Notes under the pieces: model-generated
Told to the model about the DNA's origin: nothing
Seen by the model: the letters and a program-made list of their open reading frames with translations, nothing else
Database searches by the model: none
Shown: piece by piece, positions 54,324 through 64,000 of the stretch
How positions within the stretch are numbered: position 1 is the first letter of the stretch
Layout: every line of letters begins with the position of its first letter
DNA from: Lolium rigidum
Taxonomy: Eukaryota > Streptophyta > Magnoliopsida > Poales > Poaceae
DNA: 64,000 nt
Assembly: GCF_022539505.1 (NCBI RefSeq)
Contig: NC_061508.1
Coordinates: forward strand, 266,730,736 to 266,794,735
Direction: 5' to 3'
Position numbers and translations under genes: made by a program

Positions 54324-56850
54324 TTGTTCCTCCGCCTATTCAACGAGAGCTCCGTTCACCATGGGCAAGAAGAAGAGTGGCAGCACTCGGAGGCGGTCAA
54401 AGTCGGCCGCGATTGGAGCGCCTCCGCCATTTCCAGCCGCGACATCAACAAGCTTCGCGCCCTCGGCTTCATCTCCGCATCTGAGGAAGACATTCGTCTC
54501 CCAGGTCCAGTTACTCGCCCAAAACCTCCGAAGGGTTTCACCATTATGTTTGTTGCTTACCTGTTTCGTGGTCTCTCTCTTCCGGCACACGAGTTTCTTC
54601 GCTCCCTCCTTTTCTTCTATGGGATTCAGCTCTGGCAGCTGACCCCAAATTCCATCCTTCATCTTTCCATATTTATTACCGTCTGCGAGGCTTTCCTCGG
54701 CATTGAGCCTCACTGGGGCCTTTGGAGGAAGATTTTTTATGTGAAACGTCACAATGACAGCAATGGCCCCCCTGTCGTTGGTGGCGTTGGTTTCGTCGTC
54801 AGGAAGGAGGTCGACTATTTCGACTACCCGATGAAGGAATCCGTCCAAGGCTGGCACAACAAGTGGTTCTACCTGCGAGACCCCGCTGTTCCTGGGCGGC
54901 GGTCAAACCTCCCCCCTTTTGACGATGTCCTGGTGGCTCACAAGAAGAAATCTTGGAACAACGCCCTTTCTCCCGAAGAAAAGGCAACAGCCGACGAGCT
55001 TTTCAAGCAAATTGTCATTTTGAAGAATTCAGGAGGCATGACGATGTGCGGTACTGAAGTAGTTTCAGTTTTCCTACAACGTCGAGTGCAGCCGTTGATG
55101 TCCCGCCCTCATCGCCTGTGGCTTTTTACCGGTAAGAACGACAAGTCGAGAGTTAATTCCGCCGATCCGTCGGCGGAGGAGCTCCAGAACGAAGTTCGTC
55201 GGCTAACATGCCTCAGCACCAGGGATACTATTGTCTTGACATCGGCACGCCCTCCTTATGATTTGAAGCACCTTCCGTCCGAGGTAACCTTGTCATTCTT
55301 CGTTTACTGTCATTAATTCCTTTTTCTGCTTGCGTCTTATGTGTTTTTTATCCTTTCGCAGGCTCTCGCTGTCGCCCGATGTTATCCTCCCTCACCCGAG
55401 AGCGGAGTGGTATTAGAAGATGATGATGACGACTCTGAGGGAACCGAGGATGCTCAGCATGCCCTTGAGGACAGCGATGTCCAAGAGGAGGAAACCGCTG
55501 AAGATGACGCCTTCTTCGGGAGCAAACGTCGCAAGCGGGTACATGATGATCTTATCGCTTCGGCTGAATCAAGTTCTTCGGGAGGAGAAAATGATGCCGA
55601 CGAAGCTGCTTCGCCTCCTCCTGCTAAGAAGGGTTCAACAAGTTTCTTCGTGGACGAAGATGATCCGGACCTCGTGAGCATTTATACTCTTTGTTACTTT
55701 TATTTCTTGTCACCTTGTATACTAACTGCTCGCCATACTTGAACAGCTCTGCCGATGACGATGACGATGTCCCTCTCGCAAAGAGGGCTAAACTAGCCTC
55801 TGAAAGAGTAGCATCGGCTAAGGAATCAAACCCTTCTCCTGCCAAGTCGACACCTCCATCCCGAACGAGTGTAGAGAAGGTCCCAGTGTCGAGAGTTATT
55901 CCTTCCGATGATGCTCCCACCCCGGCGGCTGGCCGTGATCACGTAAGTATTTTAATCTGTCAAGCTTTGCTGAATTTCCATCACCTGACTCCTCTTGACT
56001 TTTTTCCTGGCTGCAGCCAATTTACGCCACAGTCGATGCTGTAGCGGACTTTGCGGAACAATTTACCCACCTCGAAGCCGAAAACTCCCAACTTCGGAAG
56101 GCCGTCAAATCTTTGGCTGATCAGGTGGTCGAAGCCAACAGGCTTGCTGCCGATGCCAAAAGTGAAAATGCCTTGTTGAAGGAAGAAATAAGTCGGCTGA
56201 AGCGTCAAATGAAGGATGACCAAGATGCCAGGCGTGCAGCGGCGGCTGTGATCGATGAGAAGGAGGGTGTCCTCCGTGAATCTATCAAGGATTTATTGGG
56301 TAGAAATCCTTACGGTGCTCCGTCCCTTTCTTAATGCTTTCTCCGTTGATTACTAATACTCTCTTTTTCAGAGGCCGCCAATTTAACTGTCAGCCGACGC
56401 CATCAGCTTCGGGAGGATTCTATGGCCGACGCCTTGTCACTGGCTGCTGAGTCAAATGTCCAGATCCTCAGATTACTGCAGAAGTCCAAGGGAGCACTGT
56501 CGAAGTTATACTCGATGATCTTCCCTAAGGCGAAGTTGGACAAGACTCTCGACGAGATGGCTGAAGCCTTCCTTGTCGATCCCTCCGAACCTATAGAGGT
56601 ACTGAAACGTCGCAGCCGCTTGATTGGTGCAGTTCTTACTTTCCAGTTGCTTATGGGCCACGGGATGGGGTCGGAATTGGAAGAGTTCTCTAAGGCATTG
56701 CATGTTGATGATGAAGATCATCGAGTCGATCTTGAGCCTTTCAAAAGATCGGCAATTACCTGCGCCAATCGACTTCTGAAGTTGGTGGATGAAGTACGAA
56801 CCGAGCCTGCTCCTGAGTCAACCCCTAGTTCAACGTCGGCTGATCCTTGA
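54324..56850 (+). CDS. Element B antisense accessory gene, five exons, PF04195-like (probably decayed)
   Basis: Exons: 54324-55283, 55362-55673, 55747-55942, 56017-56299, 56372-56850, all with GT-AG borders. Exon 1 has the PF04195-like signature RGLSLPAHEFLRSLLFFYG and ITVCEAFLGIEPHWGLW. Exon 2 is acidic, then basic (KRRKR), and ends near KKGSTSFF, at the place where A has QTDIQQFF. Exon 3 is acidic/Ser/Pro-rich with KRAK. Exon 4 is a heptad coiled coil (HLEAENSQLRKAVKSL). Exon 5 is helical and ends with TGA at 56850. Exons 3-5 share one frame, but joining exon 2 to exon 3 gives an immediate stop, so an indel is likely. ATG 54361 has the better context but is out of frame with the domain; 54324 is in frame. 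It is opposite to B integrase and likely nuclear. Confidence 0.7.
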
Positions 56851-57037
56851 ACTGTTATTTGATTTGTTGTACATAACGATTGTTTAAATTCGGCTCTGTT
56901 GCCAAACATCCTTTTGCATGTATGATGTGTACTTAATGCTCCCGATGGGAGTTTCTTTTGTATATGAATGCATTGGTCTGAAGTAAGGACGTGTTGCAGA
57001 TTCCCTCGTCTTCTTCCCGTGCCGAGCTTTTTCCGAA

Positions 57038-57697
57038 TCCTTCGGATAATGATGAATCGAGGCCTTGTTCGTCGATTACGCGACCAGGTGTCTAGTCTAA
57101 ATAAAGACATTACTTCCCTTCGTGCGATGGCTGCCTTGGTGAAGAAGAAGGGAGAGATAGCGACTGCCATTGAACAATACGCTCTTGATGGTCTTCATGT
57201 TGCTATCGAAAGCTTGAACTGTGAGTGTTAGCCCGCCTCCTGTTTCTAGGTATAGCTTGAATGTTCTAACATTCGTTCCTTTTCCAGTCGTGGCTTCGGA
57301 TGCAGCTGAGGAAAACAAAAAGATCCATGAAGAGGTTGAAGCCATGACTGACATTGCGCATCCGAATCATGGTTTGTGGTTACATCGTCCGAAGGCTGTC
57401 GTCATGGCGAAGTTTAAATATCGGGTGGGAAAGGCGCATTATTATTTTGATAAGTTCCATGCTCATCTTATGATGGTTTGGAACACCTTGTTTCCTCTAG
57501 ACCAGGCGCCCGCAAACTTATCTGCCTTGTTCACCCGATTCAAGTCTCCCGAAAGGATTCGGCTGTTGGTACGGAAGGAACTCCTGGCTGGTGCAGAGCT
57601 TGATTTTGCTTCAATACTGGCATGCCATCCATCTTTAGATTTGGGAGCCGTGGCGAATACCGAGAGGAGCTTAGGCCGGTATTATGATGCTTGCTAG
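57038..57697 (+). CDS. Second antisense coding region of B, two exons
   Basis: Exons 57038-57220 and 57288-57697 join in frame (GT at 57221, AG at 57287). Exon 1 gives RRLRDQVSSLNKDITSLRAM, a coiled-coil segment; exon 2 gives NKKIHEEVEAMTDIAHPNHG, YRVGKAHYYFDKFHAHLMMV and a helical end with ILACHPSLDL. The last part is reminiscent of the exon 6 product of the A antisense gene. Upstream, an acidic Ser/Pro-rich stretch from about 57000 sits in another frame, preceded by an AG acceptor (57000), so the 5' end is unclear and may be shifted. It could be a separate gene or the former continuation of the preceding one. Confidence 0.5.
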
Positions 57698-58339
57698 GGG
57701 TCCTGCTTTCACCCTCGTTTCTCGGATGGAGTCATGCCTTGAGAAGGACACTGAAGTCACATTGGGAGCGGGGAGTTCGACCATGAATGTAATGGCCTTA
57801 TTTCCTGCATGAAATGATTTTTTGTAAATTTATTGCATACGTTGTATGCTATATTAATTCGATTGATATTTTGTTTGCCGGGGCGGCTGAGTGATCAGTT
57901 CAGCCTGCTCTCCTGACGACTTCGTTGGATTATGCAACGTTATTGCGAAGCCTTTGCGTAAGTTTTTGCAAGAGCGAGACCCATCGACTTAGTCGAAGGA
58001 ATTAGACGCTTGGCTTCGTCACGCGGTGCACCGGTTTGAGCCTTGTTTTATGATAAAGTAACCATCGACTGCAGCACTCGTATATTATCTCGAGGCTTGG
58101 ATTGGTTGTTTTTTTTTCTTTTTGTGTGCCACTAATCTTAGCTCTCGCTGAGAGTATTTAATTAATGACACTGCGTGTTTCTTGGGCCAACGCTCCCGAT
58201 GGGAGTAAGAGCCGATGGTAGGGGCCTCAGTCGACCTGTTCGGGTGGTGGGGCCTGAATTTAAGAAAAGAGGCGGAAAACCTGATTAAGACTTTATTTAT
58301 AAAGTAAAGTAACCTTAAGGGCTGTAAAAAACGAAAAAC
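57698..58339. other. Non-coding stretch of B between antisense gene and integrase
   Basis: No supported gene. It contains one more CTCCCGATGGGAGT palindrome near 58194 and a T-rich tract at 58110-58122. Confidence 0.5.
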
Positions 58340-59139
58340 AATCGCGCCCTATGTATAAAATCGTCGCGAGTGCGCAACATTCCATGGATTGTCGACATCT
58401 TTTCCTGAAGTTGGATTTTTGAGCCTATATGCTCCTCCTGGTATCACTTCGGTGATGATGTAGGGTCCCTCCCATGGAGACTCGAGTTTCGAGGGTCTTT
58501 TTGCTTTAGCCGAAGTACCATATCTCCAACGTTAAAGCATCGGTTGCGTATTCGTCGGCTGTGGTAATTCCTCGGCGCCTGCTCGGTATACCGTGGTTCG
58601 GGCTAAAGCAATGTCTCTCGGCTTCATCCAGTGGGTCAACGGCATCTTGCAGTGCAATGTTGGAGGAAGGTTCTGTGTATGCCGTCACTCGAGGTGCTTC
58701 GAATCGAACATCAGCTGGTAGGACTGCCTCGGCCCCATGTACCAGAAAGAAAGGAGTGTATTGAGTCGACCTATTCGGTGTGGTACGCAAACTCCAAAGT
58801 ACTGATGGCAACTCTTCGACCCAAGCTCCTGCTGCGCCTGTAAGGCGTTTCTTGAGGCCGTCTCCTATTAGACCGTTGATCCTCTCCACCTGCCCGTTTG
58901 TTTGCGGGTGAGCCACTGATGCAAATTTCAACTTTATTCCTCTGTCGTCACAAAATTCTCGGAACTCTTTGGAGTCGAAGTTAGTCCCATTATCTGTGAC
59001 GATACTGTGAGGTACTCCAAATCGACATGTTATTTCCTTGAAGAATTGGACTGCTGTTGTTGCCTTCTGGTTTCGTACTGGCACTGCTTCGATCCACTTT
59101 GTGAATTTATCAACTGCGACTAGTAAGTACGTGTGTCCC
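58340..59139 (-). pseudogene. Element B integrase, 5' truncated by D
   Basis: The minus strand starts inside the catalytic core (LLVAVDKFTKWIEA), then VTDNGTNF (second catalytic Asp) and HPQTNGQVERINGLIG (catalytic Glu), then LWSLRTTPNRSTQYTPFFLV. The open frame ends at 58506. The C-terminal tail (ITEV-type and NPWN-type motifs) follows in other frames to about 58340. The first catalytic Asp and zinc region are missing because D inserted at 59140. Confidence 0.85.
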
Positions 59140-60693
59140 TGATGTCTACGTTCCCCCTCCTTTCCTGTAGACAGTGTTGGGCCTCCAAGTGCAGAGGTTT
59201 GTAGAACAGCAGCAAGTTTCCCTTAAGTGGATACCCAAGGTTTATCGAACTCAGGGAGGAAGAGGTCAAAGATATCCCTCTCATGCAACCACTGCAACCA
59301 CAAAGCAAGAAGTCTCTTGTGTCCCCAACACACCAAATAGGTGCACTAGTTCGGCGAAGAGATAGTGAAATACAGGTGGTATAAATAAGTATGAGCAGTA
59401 GCAACGGTGGCGAGAAAAGTGCTTGGCGTGTAGTTGATGGTGGTGGTATTGCGGCGAGTAGTACACGATAAAAACAGTAACAAGCGATAGTAATGTAGCG
59501 GTAGTAACACAGCAGTAGTAACGCAGCGAGTAGTAACGCAGTATTTAGGAACAAGGCCTAGGGATTACACTTTCACTAGTGGACACTCTCAACATTGATC
59601 ACATAACAGAACGAGATAAATGCATACTCTACACTTTTGTTGGATGATGAACACATTGCGTAGGATTACACGAACCCTCAATGCCGGAGTTAACAAGCTC
59701 CACAATAATGCTCATGTTTAAGTAACCTTTAGTGTAAGATAGATCAACGCTACTAAACCAAGTACTAGCATAGCATGCACACTTGTCACCTTCATGCATA
59801 TGTAGGAGGAATAGATCACATCAATATATCATAGCAATAGTTAACTCCATAATCTACAAGAGATCATGATCATAGCATAAACCAAGTACTAACACGGTGC
59901 ACGCACTGTCACCTTTGCACACATGCAGGAGGAATAAACTACTTTAATAACACATCACTAGAGTAGCACATAGATAGTAGTGATACAAACTCATATGAAT
60001 CTCAATGAGATCATTGTATTGAAGTACATGGAAGAGAGATGAACCACATAGCTACCGAGTACAGCCCCGAGCCTCGATGGAGAACTACTCCCTCCTCATG
60101 GGAGCAGCAGCGGTGATGAAGATGGCGGTGGAGATGGCAGCGGTGGCGATGGAGATGGCAGCGGTGTCGATGGAGAAGCCTTCCGGGGCACTTCCCCGCT
60201 CCGGCGGGGTGCCGGAACGAGTTCTCGTCCCCCGAATTGGAGTTTCGCGATGGCGGCGGCGCCACGGTAACTTTTCGGAGTTTCGTCAATTGGTGCTGCG
60301 TTTTTAGGTCGAAAGGGGTTATATAGGCGAAGAGGCGGCGCGGGGAGGGCTGACGGGGCGGCCTCACCCTAGGCCGGCGCGGCCGGACCACGGCCCGCGC
60401 GGCCCTATGGTGTGGGGCCCCACGGCTCCTCTCCGACTCTTCTTCGGTGTTACGGAGCCTTCCGGGAAAATAGGAGGTTTGGCGTTGATTTCGTCCAATT
60501 CGAGAATATTGCCCGAACAGCCTTTTCGGAACCAAAAACAGCGAAAAGCGGAAGCCGGCACTTCGGCATCTTGTTAATAGGTTAGTTCCGAGAAAATGCA
60601 CGAATATGACATAAAGTGTGCATAAAACATGTAGATAACATCAATAATGTGGCATGGAACACAAGAAATTATGGATACGTTGGAGACGTATCA
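59140..60693 (-). repeat. D 3' LTR
   Basis: 1554 bp. The minus strand starts TGATACGTCTCC and ends ...GTAGACATCA, as in N1. TATATAA lies at 60325-60319 (minus). A GGAGATGGCAGCGGTG-type minisatellite lies at 60100-60176. The expected duplication partner at the left is GTCCC (59135-59139). Confidence 0.88.
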
Positions 60694-60709
60694 GCATCCC
60701 CAAGCTTAG
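60694..60709 (-). other. D polypurine tract
   Basis: The minus strand reads CTAAGCTTGGGGATGC next to the LTR. Confidence 0.8.
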
Positions 60710-62416
60710 TTACGCTCGTCCGAGCGAGTAAAACGATAACAAAGATAATTTCTGGAGTGACATGCCATCATAAACTTGATCATACTATTTGTACAGCATA
60801 TGTAGTGAATGCAGCGATCAAAACAATGTATATGACATGAGTAAACAAGTGAATCATATAGCAAAGACTTTTCATGAATAGCACTTCAAGACAAACATCA
60901 ATAAGTCTTGCATAAGAGTTAACTCATAAAGCAATAATTCAAAGTAAAGGCATTGAAGCAACACAAAGGAAGATGAAGTTTCAGCGGTTGCTTTCAACTT
61001 ATAACATGTATATCTCATGGATAATTGTCAATGCAGAGCAATATAACAAATGCAATATGCAAATATGTAAGAATCAATGCACAGTTCACACAAGTGTTTG
61101 CTTCTTGAGATGGAGAGAAATAGGTGAACTGACTCAACAATGAAAGTAAAAGAATGGTCCTTCAAAGAGGAAAGCATCGATTGCTATATTTGTGCTAGAG
61201 CTTTGATTTTGAAAACATATAGAGAGCATAAAAGTAAAGTTTTGAGAGGTGTATGTTGTTGTCAACGAATGGTAGCGGGTACTCTAACCTCCTTGCCAGA
61301 CAAACCTTCAAAGAGCGGCTCCCATTTTATTTTATTTTTGGATGGCACTCCTTCCAACCTTTCTTTCACAAACCATGGCTAACCGAATCCTCGGGTGCTC
61401 GCCAACAATCTCATACCATGAAGGAGTACCTTTTTATTTTAGTTTTATTATGATGACACTCCTCCCAACCTTTGCTTACACAAGCCATGGCTAACCGAAT
61501 CCTTCGGGTGCCGTCCAACAATCACATACCATGGAGGAGTGTCTATTTTTGGTTAATTAATTTGGGACTGGGAATCCCATTGCCGGCTCTTTTTGCAAAA
61601 TTATTGGATAAGCGGATGAAGCCACTAGTCCATTGGTGAAAGTTGCCCAACAAGATTGAAAGATAAACACCACATACTTCCTCATGAGCTATAAAACATT
61701 GACACAAATAAGAAGTAATAAATTTTGAATTGTTTAAAGGTAGCACTCAAGCAATTTACTTTGGAATGGCAGGAAATACCATGTAGTAGGTAGGTATGGT
61801 GGACACAAATGGCATAGTGTTGGCTCAAGTATTTGGATGCATGAGAAGTATTCCCTCTCGATACAAGGTTTAGGCTAGCAAGGTTATTTGAAACAAACAC
61901 AAGGATGAACCGGTGCAGCAAAACTCACATAAAAGACATATTGAAAACATTATAAGACTCTACACCGTCTTCCTTGTTGTTCAAACTCAATACTAGAAAT
62001 TATCTAGACCTTAGAGAAACCAATTATGCAAACCAAATTTTAGCATGCTCTATGTATTCTTCACTAATAGGTGCAAAGTATATGACGCAAGAGCTTAAAC
62101 ATGAGCACAACAATTGCCAAGTATCACATTACCCAAGACATTTATAGCAATTACTACATGTATCATTTTCCAATTCCAACCATATAACAATTTAACGAAG
62201 AGGAAACTTCGCCATGAATATTATGAGCTAAGAACAAATGTGTTCATACGAACCAGCGGAGCGTGTCTCTCTCCCACACAAGCATGATGTAATCCAATTT
62301 ATTCAAACAAAAACAAAAACAAAAGCACACAGACGCTCCAAGAAAAAGCACATAAGATGTGATGGAATAAAAATATAGTTTCAGGGGAGGAACCCGATAA
62401 TGTTGTCGATGAAGAA
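60710..62416 (-). other. D non-coding 3' module
   Basis: It is similar to N1 and E except for about 430 bp (61216-61690), which is D-specific and holds a diverged tandem duplication of about 88 bp (61344-61430 and 61454-61543, both with CATGGCTAACCGAATCC). No supported gene. Confidence 0.6.
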
Positions 62417-62504
62417 GGGGATGCCTTGGGCATCCCCAAGCTTAGACGCTTGAGTCTTCTTGATATATGCAGGGGTGAACCACCGGGTGCATCCCCAAGC
62501 TTAG
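62417..62504 (-). repeat. D internal polypurine-tract copies and hairpin
   Basis: Complementary copies of CTAAGCTTGGGGATGC at 62430-62445 and 62489-62504. Hairpin GGGGATGCC (62417-62425), loop TTG, GGCATCCCC (62429-62437). A further diverged copy lies in the ORF at 63707-63722. Confidence 0.75.
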
Positions 62505-63135
62505 AGCTTTCACTCTTCTTGATCGTAGTATATCATCCTCCTCTCTTGACCCTTGAAAACTTCCTCCACACCAAACTCGAAACAACTCATTAGAGGGTTA
62601 GTGCACAATATAAATTGACATATTCAGAGGTGACACAATCATTCTTAACACTTCTGGACATTGCATAATGCTACTGGACATTAGTGGATCAAAGAAATTC
62701 ATCCAACATAGCGAAAGAGGCAATGCGAAATAAAAGGCAGAATCTGTCAAAACAGAACAGTTCGTATTGACGAATTTTAAAATGGCACCAGACTTGCTCA
62801 AATGAAAATGCTCAAATTGAATGAAAGTTGCGTACATATCTGAGGATCATGCACGTAAATTGGCATAATTTTCTGAGCTTCCTGCAGGGCAGTGGGCTCA
62901 GATTCCTGACAGCAAAGAAATCTGGAACTGCGCAGTAATCCAAATCTAGTACTTACTTTTCTATCAACGACTTTACTTGGCACAACAAAACACAAAACTA
63001 AGATAAGGAGAGGTTGATACAGTAGTAAACAACTTCCAAGACACAAATATAAAACAAAGTACTGTAGCAAAATAACACATGGGTTATCTCCCAAGAAGTT
63101 CTTTCTTTTTAGCCATTAAGATGGGCTCAGCAGTT

Positions 63136-63880
63136 TTAATGATGCACTCGCAAGAGATAGTATGTGAAGTAAAAGAGAGCATCAAGAGGCAAATCCAAAA
63201 CACATTTAAGTCTAACATGCTTCCTATGCATAGGAATCTTGTAAATAAACAAGTTCATGAAGAGCAAAGTAACAAGCATAGGAAGATAAAACAAGTGTAG
63301 CTTGAAAAATTTCAGCACATAGAGAGGTGTTTTAGTAACATGAAAATTTTTACAACCATATTTCCCTCTCTCATAATAACTTTCAGTAGCAACATGAGCA
63401 AACTCAACAATATAACTATCAAATGAAACATTCTTATCATGAGTCTCATGCACAAAATTATTACTACTCCCAACATAAGCATAATCAGTTTTATTAGTTG
63501 TAGTGGGAGCAAATTCAACAAAGTAGCTATCATTATTATTCTCATCAAGTGTAGGAGGCATATTGTAATCATAATCAAATTCACTCTCCATAGTAGGTGG
63601 CACCAAAAGACCACTATCATTATAATCATCATAAATAGGAGGTAAAGAATCATCAAAGTAAATTTTCTCCTCAATGCTTGGGGGACTAAAAATATCATGA
63701 AAACCAGCTTCCCCAAGCTTAGAACTTTCTATATCATTGTCAACAATGGTGTTCAAAGCGTTCATACTAATATTACTACCGAGCATGCAAAGAAGATTTC
63801 ATAGGTTTTTTAATTTTCGCATCAAACAATCCATGTTTTAAATCAGGAAATAGAATAAGAAGCTCACTCTTGTACATTAT
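63136..63880 (-). pseudogene. D short ORF with gag-like N-terminus and hydrophobic C-terminus
   Basis: The likely start is ATG at 63880, opening with LLILFPDLKHGLFDAKIKKP, which parallels the N1 gag N-terminus. A frameshift near 63782 leads into the 216-residue main frame (63786-63136). That frame has ESSKLGEAGFHDIFSPPSIE (also as in N1), an acidic Asp/Tyr-rich centre, ERGKYGCKNFHVTKTPLYVL, and then a hydrophobic tail (LHLFYLPMLVTLLFMNLF and LDALFYFTYYLL) that could span or insert into a membrane. The gag core and zinc knuckle are absent. I recognise the type as a common hypothetical protein of Triticeae repeats; its function is unknown. Confidence 0.65.
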
Positions 63881-63887
63881 GCCAAAC

Positions 63888-63978
63888 TAGTGTAAACAAG
63901 AAACAAAAAGATGCAATTGCAGGATCTAAAGGAAATAGCTTTGAGCACACACACAACGGCGCCGGAAAAATACTTTAC
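63888..63978 (-). other. Possible leader intron of D
   Basis: The minus strand has CCAG before GTAAAGTAT (donor at 63978) and TTTACACTAG (acceptor at 63888), 91 bases, directly upstream of the ORF start. It mirrors 3637-3734 of N1. Confidence 0.4.
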
Positions 63979-64000
63979 CTGGGACCGTAGTATGAGTGCC

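Larger units (their letters stand above)
52859..59139 (-). mobile_element. Element B: Tat-lineage gypsy retrotransposon, 3' half
   Basis: It lies on the minus strand: integrase at 59139-58340, two antisense gene regions (plus strand), a polypurine tract and 3' LTR at 52859-53400. The expected duplication at the left is CATGC (52854-52858). The 5' part is displaced by element D, which inserted in integrase at 59140. Antisense gene, PPT type and integrase style match Tat element A. Confidence 0.85.
59140..64000 (-). mobile_element. Element D: non-autonomous Athila-type gypsy, 5' LTR outside window
   Basis: On the minus strand: 3' LTR 60693-59140, polypurine tract, non-coding 3' module, a short ORF (63880-63136) and leader running to base 64000, which matches N1 3612-3730. 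The 5' LTR and primer site should start just beyond the window. The LTR belongs to the N1 family. No polymerase genes. D encodes even less than N1. Confidence 0.85.

Noticed and set aside
1..64000. tRNA, rRNA or single-copy host protein genes
   Set aside because: None recognised; the tRNA-like sequences seen are primer-site complements in LTR elements.

Overview
This window is intergenic DNA from a large grass genome. It is almost entirely nested LTR retrotransposons, with a few DNA-transposon and LINE relics and no single-copy host gene that I can support. The LTR types, the Stowaway element and the repeat style point to Pooideae, probably Triticeae or a close relative such as oat. That assignment rests on pattern memory, not on a search. 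Two Ty3/gypsy lineages dominate. Tat-type elements (A and B) have a duplicated RNase H and antisense accessory genes. Athila-type non-autonomous elements (N1, E and D) have a primer site matching the tRNA-Asp 3' end and carry gag or gag-protease but no polymerase.

Layout. Bases 1-18229 are Tat element A on the plus strand (gag, protease, RT, two RNases H, integrase, antisense gene, 3' LTR). Its protease is split by the complete Athila-type element N1 (2082-9202, target duplication TGGAG). A itself sits in gypsy element C (minus strand; gag/protease 18230-20024, primer site 20955-20964, LTR from 20968). The LTR/pol part of C was hit by G (21831-33649, duplication CTTAG), which contains H (25813-31207, duplication CGACC). 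G and H each look like one giant solo LTR in minus orientation. From 33655 to 45538 lie a pol C-terminal relic, a LINE 3' end, a Mutator-like MITE holding a Stowaway MITE, a double fold-back element, an RNase H pseudogene, a possible hAT relic and a broken minus-strand gag. The right side is another stack: Athila-type E (from 45539) is interrupted at 52859 by Tat element B (minus), which is interrupted at 59140 by Athila-type D (minus), which runs off the window.

How the parts work together. A and B each carry, opposite to gag-pol and between integrase and 3' LTR, a multi-exon gene with a PF04195-like N-terminal domain, a basic nuclear-localisation stretch and coiled coils. In A all six exons join in one frame with GT-AG borders and no stop, although the sense gag-pol of the same copy carries stops and frameshifts. 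The second exon of A ends with a PCNA-interaction-like motif (QTDIQQFF). This antisense gene is the most interesting thing in the window. The Athila-type elements share LTR ends, polypurine tract and a roughly 2 kb non-coding 3' module, but swap what they encode: zinc-knuckle gag (N1), gag plus protease (E), or a short protein with a hydrophobic tail (D). All three keep a perfect GGGGATGCC hairpin and repeated internal copies of the polypurine tract.
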